DNA of 64,000 bases from Dactylonectria macrodidyma (taxonomy: Eukaryota > Ascomycota > Sordariomycetes > Hypocreales > Nectriaceae): the NCBI GenBank assembly GCA_020744425.1, contig JAGMUV010000002.1, positions 3,206,501 to 3,270,500 of the forward strand, written 5' to 3'. A program made the translations under genes and the position numbers. This document shows positions 58,020-64,000 of this stretch, in pieces (position 1 is the stretch's first letter; every line of letters starts with the position of its first letter). A model generated the notes under the pieces. It saw only the letters and a list, made by a program, of their open reading frames with translations. It searched no databases and had not been told where the DNA came from.

Positions 58020-60406
58020 ATGGCGACGCCAACGCTCTCAGTGTCGGACCAGATCCGCCAGCTCGACGACGCCCGAAAACTCGTCCTGGGAGACGTCAAG
58101 TACTACCCCAGCGTGGTCAAGGGCATACTCCCCATCATTGGGCCGAGTGCGCCCCTTGAGCTGCGACGATGGGGAGCTGAATTCCTTGCCGAAGCGTTTG
58201 CGACACCTGCGCTACCCAACGGCGAGAAGGAGACGATGCAGCCCTATGTGCTGACAACGCTGGAGTCGATGATTGCGAATGATCGCGAAGATCCCCAAGT
58301 GCTGCGAAGCGTGATTCAGACCGCTGCTAGCATCTACCCGCTGGCGATGAGGTGGATGTGAGTTGGTCTCCTGTCCCGGTCCGGGTGCTTGCAATGTTTT
58401 ACATGACTGACTGTTTTCTTCACAGCATTAACAACGGCTACGACACAATTACTTGGGAACGAATGGTGGCGATCAAGCAAAAGATATTGAGGATATGGGA
58501 CAATGCGGTTCCTTCTGTGAGAATCTGCTGTATCAAGTTTGCGCAGCGAATAGTTTTGGCGCAGAGTGTCGCTACCGGCGCTGAGCTGAGGGTATGGGCA
58601 CGCTCATTCGATTGAGAAGACGAAGTGGCTAACTCAGAATAATAGTACGGCGGCACTCTGGACGTATCTCTAGACAAGGTCCCCCCGAATCACCAGTCCC
58701 TCGACCAACGAACGCTCGAGGCCGAAGCGACTGGGCTATTGGACCGCATGTTGACCGTTTTGCAAGAGAGCAGGTAAGATGGCAACATCCAAGCCGTGAA
58801 CTGGTTTTTACCGTATCTGACAATTGCCTAGCGACGCCTTGGTTGTTGATGCGACATTAAACTGTCTTTCGATTCTGATTCGAACCCGCCCCACGACCTC
58901 AAATCGTATCCTCAATGCACTCCTCAACTTCAACCCCCTAAAGCTCGCCAACTCTCCTCTAACTCCAAAGAACCGTGTGATGATCAAATCCATGGAAAAG
59001 ACAAGTCGTCTGTTGCTGATTCACCTGACAAAAAGAGACCCTCACAACCCGATGGTCCCCAGAATTCATCAATACGTGGAGCGTATGATGCGTACCATGT
59101 CGGATATCTTTGATGGGTCGAGGAAACGCCCGATGGAGATGCGGAACCATGAGGTCAATGACGCGAAGCGACAACGTCTTGCCCCAGCTCAGATTCAGGT
59201 TCCCCCGCTGGCTCCTGGTACACACAGTCTTGCCGAAGTCTTCACCTTGATTGGCAACGATGCACTGAAGACTTTCGACATATCGCAAGTTCCCGCACCC
59301 CTGGTGGCTAAAATAGCAGTCACCACTCTTTCTAGGTTAGATCCTCAGGTGTTGACCAAAGCCGTGGACGGTATTCGTGGCCGGTTAGATGCCCTTAACA
59401 ATGCCCCACCACCCGAGCTGAACCCCAACACTGCCCCTCTTGGTGTAGATGAGGATGATGACGACTACGAGCCTGACTTCTACCAAGCCGAGGATACGGA
59501 GCAGATCCTCAACAAGTTAGATAGCTCCCCGATGCCTGATAGGCCCGGATTGGAGGACGGCCTATCCTTGAAATCGTTCCATCTTGCTCAGCCGCAGACT
59601 CTGACACCAGAAACGGCACTCACTGCAGGCAACGGGACGGTGATTCGCGTGGTTGAGATGATGAAGTCGCTCGAGGAACCGACAGTCAAGAAATACAAGG
59701 CTGGCTTCAGCAGGTTGGCTGCTAGTTCTGGTACCCGAGACTCGTGGATGACCATCCTAGCCCGGCTAGCAACGCGTTCGTCGGCTGGCCTGGAGGATAT
59801 TTCCGTGAAAAACGAGGACGACTCATCAGCCTCGCAGACGCTCAGTAACAATATCCGTGATGTCCTCTACAGCTACGTCATGGAAGACTTCCGAAAGCAC
59901 ATTGACGTGGCGGTGTCGTGGCTTTGTGAAGAGTGGTACAACGACAAGTTGCAACAAAGGTCCGAGGGCGACAGACCGTTACATTACGAGAAGTGTTGTT
60001 TACGACTGATCGACGGCTTCCTGCCGTACCTGCATCCGCAAGATAAGGTGCTGACGCGCTTCCTGAGTGAAATTCCCGAGCTCAACAAAACGATTCTCTC
60101 GCGGGTGAAGCACATGTGTCGCGACCCGAGCGTTGTGCAGCTGGCCTTGACGAGCTTGTTGTATCAGGTCATGATGCGGCCGCCCGTCAAGGAGATTGCG
60201 CTGGACACTGTGCAAGACATTTGGACCGATTGTAAGTGAAGCGTCCCTTTTTAGCTTGAGCACTGCTGACAGATCTTACAGTCGAGGACGCGAGACCAAT
60301 GGCCGGCAAGTATCTCTCGAAGTACCGTCCGGGATTCATCGAGGCCGCCCGCAATGCCAATGGTGACAACCCAGGCCAAGGTGCCGCTCCAGCCATTGCG
60401 GCATGA
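58020..60406 (+). CDS. Pta1/symplekin-like subunit of the pre-mRNA cleavage and polyadenylation factor
   Basis: Five exons (58020-58357, 58426-58591, 58646-58773, 58832-60231, 60282-60406) encode 718 residues. The N-terminal half (about 60-330) is an alpha-helical HEAT-type repeat region as in the symplekin/Pta1 N-terminal domain (LELRRWGAEFLAEAFA, VPSVRICCIKFAQRIVL, NRVMIKSMEKTSRLLLIHL). The middle has an acidic disordered linker (DEDDDDYEPDFY). The C-terminal part (DFRKHIDVAVSWLCEEWY, HYEKCCLRLIDGFLPYLHPQDKVL) resembles the symplekin C-terminal helical domain. Pta1 scaffolds 3'-end cleavage factors and contacts Ssu72. All introns are short with in-frame joints. Confidence 0.86.
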
Positions 60407-62497
60407 GTGGGTTACTTGGGTCGGTGATTGGGAACACGACCCCAATTTGATGCGCAGCACAGCGTTGCAGCGACAGGCCCCCATCAAGCTACACAAGTCG
60501 ATCCGTGTTCTTTTGTGTATTAAACGCAAGCTTAACAGACGATAGAACTGCGTTATGATAAGTTGTTGGATGTGGAATGAAGAGGAGAATGGTGAAGAGC
60601 AAGAAACTATGAACAAGGCATCGGTAGGCGTTTATTGGCTTCGGTGGAAAAACATTGTAGAGATATGCCAGGGATCCAAGGATCATGGGCTCGCGAGAGA
60701 AGAGCGATACGGGCACTGGAGGTTGACAAGGAGTGATTATGATTGCCTCGGAATACCACAAAGAGGACTTGAAGACTTGGGTTGGCCGAGTGTGGTGGTA
60801 TTTGTCAGGCATATCAGTGGATGGGACAAGATACCTATTCTACAAGCCAAGGATGGCGAAGCCCGGGAAGAAATCTACGGGTGCTTATAGTGTATGACAT
60901 ATGGATAAGAATTAAAGGTTGTTGTACCACAAATTTGACAGACAGCCATGGATGAATTTCCCAAACTTTCGGATCGACACTTGGAAGAGCCGTGGTTCTG
61001 GTTCCCCGAATGGACTTATCTTTTGGTGCATTCACAGCTGGTAGGGTGATCACTTTGCAACATGTCATTTTTCATGACCTTGCTTTTTCTTGATGAGATG
61101 CCAGGGGGGCCGATCAATCTGTCTCTCGCCTAGCCTGTCGGTTCGTGTGCTGCCCAACCCGATTGGAGTAACAATACGAAATGGCAGATGAGGTGAAGTG
61201 GCTGCTTGAGATGAGAGTTCAGACGCAATCGGCGAGTTCGGGAACGAAAACGAGGCGATCAAAGAGCCGTGGCGTATTCATTGAGACCACTTGCGAGCCC
61301 GGAATGCAAGGGGGGGAAAGTGTAAGACAATTGGAAAGAAAGAAGAAGTAAAAGAGCGGGCGTGATAACGAGATGTGAGGTGAGAACAGTGCTAAGCAGC
61401 AAAAGCCGCAAAGCCGAGATGACGGGGCGATGGGTGATAGGTGACGCTAGGGCGTATGAGGCGCACGCCGTCGTTGTGGTGTTGGGGTACGTGGTTGCCG
61501 GGTCACTGCTCCATGATTAGCCCACTGAGGCTCAGTGGGAAAAAGGTTCCAAGGTCGGGGCTTCAGGGCAACAGTGACGCCCGGGTCCCTAGGCTTTAGC
61601 GGTTACAGGCGTGAGTGATAGGCACCCCCTCCCCCGATGTTATCCATTTTATCGGGGGCTGAGCTGGTTGGATGGACGGACGGGAACCAGAACCAGCCCT
61701 GTTGCAACCCTTGCATGAAAGGCCAGGGCCACCCCCCTGCCGGCCTGAATATCGGCCATGGGCGTCGTCAATGTTTCCCATGCGAGCAGCCCCAAATAAC
61801 ATTGCATGTCTGTTTTGGCTTACCACCCCGGATCTCACGGCGCTCCCTGCGCAGACGCAGCGTGTTTCTGTTCGTCTCTGTGCCAGCGCGTCGTTCATGC
61901 TGGAGGCTGGCTGGTACTCTGTTCAGGTACTGTCCATGGTAAGGTAGGTAGCTGGCGCTGTTTTGTCTGGCGACCTGCTTTGTTTCGAAGTCGCCTTCCA
62001 GCTTACCTACTCAGTCCTCCCCAAATAGATGGGTTGCCAATCTTTCGCTTGGGCTGCATCATCTACCTCCTTTCATCTCTGAACGACCTTTTTCTGCGAC
62101 AGGCCCTTTTTTTTTTTTGGAGGGGGGGTTGCGTACTCGTGTTGCAACAACACTAGAAACGTAACTCACTAACGACGACAATCCATCCCGTCGACCGCTT
62201 TCAAGTTGTTCCCTTCGACGAACCCGCTGGCCATCAATAGTTGGAGCAATACCTGGGGCACCTAACCAACCAGCACCAACAGCGAGCCTAAATAAACCCA
62301 CCGCCAGACGTCAATTAACGCGCTACACCAAACCCGCCCGATTCATCCACTTCGGATCGACCACCCCCATCCCATTCCTCCCTCTCAACAACAGACTTCG
62401 AGAGGCGCTTTGCTTGTATACCGACTCAATACCTGCCCGAACACCGCTCTGCTCGCTCCTCTCGCCAGCTGCGTCTCCCCAAGAACGAGGCTGCGCA
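60407..62497. other. intergenic, PTA1-like 3' side / coiled-coil gene leader
   Basis: 2.1 kb without a supported gene. A T-run sits near 62107-62118, TAGGTAG words near 61941 and TACCTA near 62005. The last 150 bp are C/T-rich leader-like sequence. Confidence 0.55.
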
Positions 62498-63962
62498 ATG
62501 GTGCGAAACCGCCTCCAGAAGAAAGACTTTGCCATCCACAAGGACACCGTCAACGGTATGCTCCCCCTCGCACTTCCACAGTTCCACCACCTCCCAGCTG
62601 CGTCTGCCCACAACTCAGCTCTGCATTTCGTGCATGCCAGAATTGTCTCCCCCCAATCCTTGAAACTGCTCCCCACAATTCCCACAGGCCGGCCGCAGCC
62701 TCCGGCGCCTGTTTCGTCCATCGATCTGTTTTCACCTCACGTCAGCCTTGCGCTAGGTCTTTTTCTCCCGCGATTCGTTGCTGATCTAGAACCTCGCAGC
62801 TGCGACAAGGAACTCCGAGCTACATGGTCAGCCCCAAAAGACTCTGACTCCTACATCCAACGGCATCATCAACAGCATGAAGGGTCGCGCGCCTGCCTCC
62901 TACAAGCCGGGCCTGGCGAGGTCTAGCACCATTCGAAGCGTGCCGAGCTTTGAAGGCTCCGAGTCCAGTCCCGATAGCAAGCACAGTGCCTTCTCCAGCA
63001 GCGTCAACAGCAACACAAGCGGCATGTCCGCCGCCGACGGCAGCCAACACTCCAGAACCCCCCCGGCGGTTAGGTTAAGACCCGACGCGATCAACGACAC
63101 GCCCACACGCTGGAACACGTCCGCCGCAAGGGTGGTAGAGCCAAGCCCTGAACCGGAATCCTCCATGGCGTCCGAGGGCGGAGAACAGGTCGACGGCCAA
63201 TGGGACGCGGCAATTGGCAAGGCCGGGCTGGGCAAGACTGGCCGCGTAATCAACAAACTCGTGAGCGACAATGAGGCCCTTAAACGAGACATCAAGATCG
63301 AGCGGTTACGCGCAGAGGAGTCAAAGCTGGCCGCTAAACTCGTCGAGGACAAAATGGAGCGGACCATTAGCGACTACGAAAGCCGACTGTTGGAGGCCAA
63401 TGTGACAAAGACATTGCTATCTAGGAAAGAACGACAAGTCGAGACTTTGACGGCAAATGTCGAAGTGGAAAAGAAGAAAACCCTCAGCGCCCTAGATCGA
63501 GAGAGGGGCTGGAAGGAAGAAATGGACAAGATCAAGGCTGAGACCACGATCCAAGTGGACGAGGCAACCACTTACGCACAGATGATGGAGGGTCGTTACA
63601 ATGCCATCTCCTCACATTGGCGAGACCAAGGTGACGAGGTCAAGCGGGCGACGTCCAAAATGCACATTCAGATCAAGGAGCTGGTCGAGGAGCGAAAGAA
63701 GGACGACGACAAGATCCAGACGCTGAGAGAACTATGCGATCAGCAGGATGGCAATATCAAGCAGCTGAGGCACGAAAAGGAAGAGATCGCGCGCTTGTTT
63801 GAAGAGTACAAGAAGGCTCAGGAGGATGCCCTCAAGGACATCAAGATCAACGCCAAGAGGAGGGAGGAAGAGCAACAACAGGTCCTCAACGAGTCAAAAG
63901 AGGCTCTTGCCAAGTTGAAGTGGGCACTGAATGTCAAGAAGACCGTCAAGGGAGCAAAATGA
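62498..63962 (+). CDS. Coiled-coil protein, possibly She3-like
   Basis: Two exons (62498-62555 and 62800-63962) with a 245-nt intron give 406 residues. The first exon encodes MVRNRLQKKDFAIHKDTVN; the second begins AATRNSELHGQPQKT in matching phase after a CGCAG acceptor. Residues about 25-130 are Ser/Pro-rich and disordered. From about 150 to 395 a near-continuous coiled coil runs (KLVSDNEALKRDIKIERLRA, ESRLLEANVTKTLLSRKERQ), ending in KKTVKGAK. The block TGRVINKLVSDNEALKRDIK is shared by filamentous-fungal proteins placed with the SWI5-dependent HO expression protein 3 (She3) family, in yeast an mRNA-transport adaptor for myosin. Coiled coils mislead easily, so the function is tentative. The stop precedes the window end by 38 bp. 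Confidence 0.72.
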
Positions 63963-64000
63963 GCGCTTTGACGGAACTTGCGCGAAAACACACTGCTTCC

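Overview
The window looks like nuclear DNA of a filamentous ascomycete, most likely a Sordariomycete and probably Hypocreales. Support comes from short introns (about 50-165 nt) with GTRNGT donors, CTAAC/CTGAT-type branch points and CAG/TAG acceptors, from roughly balanced base composition, and from the gene set: ATG11, CENP-H/Fta3-like, NHP6, the 17.8 kDa complex I subunit, a second-type alpha-tubulin, COA3, NOP12, DEP1/Sds3-like and a PTA1/symplekin-like subunit. I see no transposon, rRNA, intact tRNA or CRISPR. Twenty-five protein genes are supported. Most are spliced, and I rebuilt exons by hand. Every complete model sums to a multiple of three and ends in a stop, but exact junctions remain predictions.

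Layout. 1-12.4 kb is a minus-strand run: a GT31-like glycosyltransferase cut by the window edge, a membrane-anchored USP deubiquitinase, an F-box-like protein with a 22-bp minisatellite just upstream of its start, and ATG11. ATG11 shares a 449-bp divergent promoter with the plus-strand CENP-H-like kinetochore gene. 13.6-18.6 kb has no convincing gene and leads into NHP6. 21.4-23.3 kb holds a ten-exon orphan gene. 23.8-27.4 kb (minus) holds phosphoglucomutase and oligoribonuclease. 28.2-33.5 kb has a Gfo/Idh/MocA oxidoreductase, a single-pass membrane protein whose reading frame is cut by a TAG, and a cupin. 34.3-40.1 kb (minus) has a Nudix hydrolase, a small Cys-rich protein and a short-chain dehydrogenase. 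41.0-43.2 kb has the complex I subunit and a SET-domain protein. 43.7-44.4 kb is ribosomal protein S15 (uS19). 46.2-50.9 kb has a second single-pass membrane protein and alpha-tubulin. 51.8-60.4 kb alternates strands: NOP12, DEP1-like, COA3, PTA1-like. 62.5-64.0 kb is a coiled-coil, possibly She3-like protein.

The genes do not form a metabolic cluster. This is a mostly core-gene chromosomal segment (ribosome biogenesis, 3'-end processing, chromatin, cytoskeleton, autophagy, mitochondria) with a few accessory genes (F-box-like protein, cupin, SDR, orphan and membrane proteins) between wide intergenic spaces. I found no clear new biological system. The points most worth checking are the TAG inside the membrane-protein gene, the Pro-to-Ala change in the phosphoglucomutase catalytic loop, a separate terminal exon for ATG11, the 22-bp array, tiny first coding exons in four genes, and two short motifs (TAGGTA/TACCTA and TACTYCGTA) that recur between genes.
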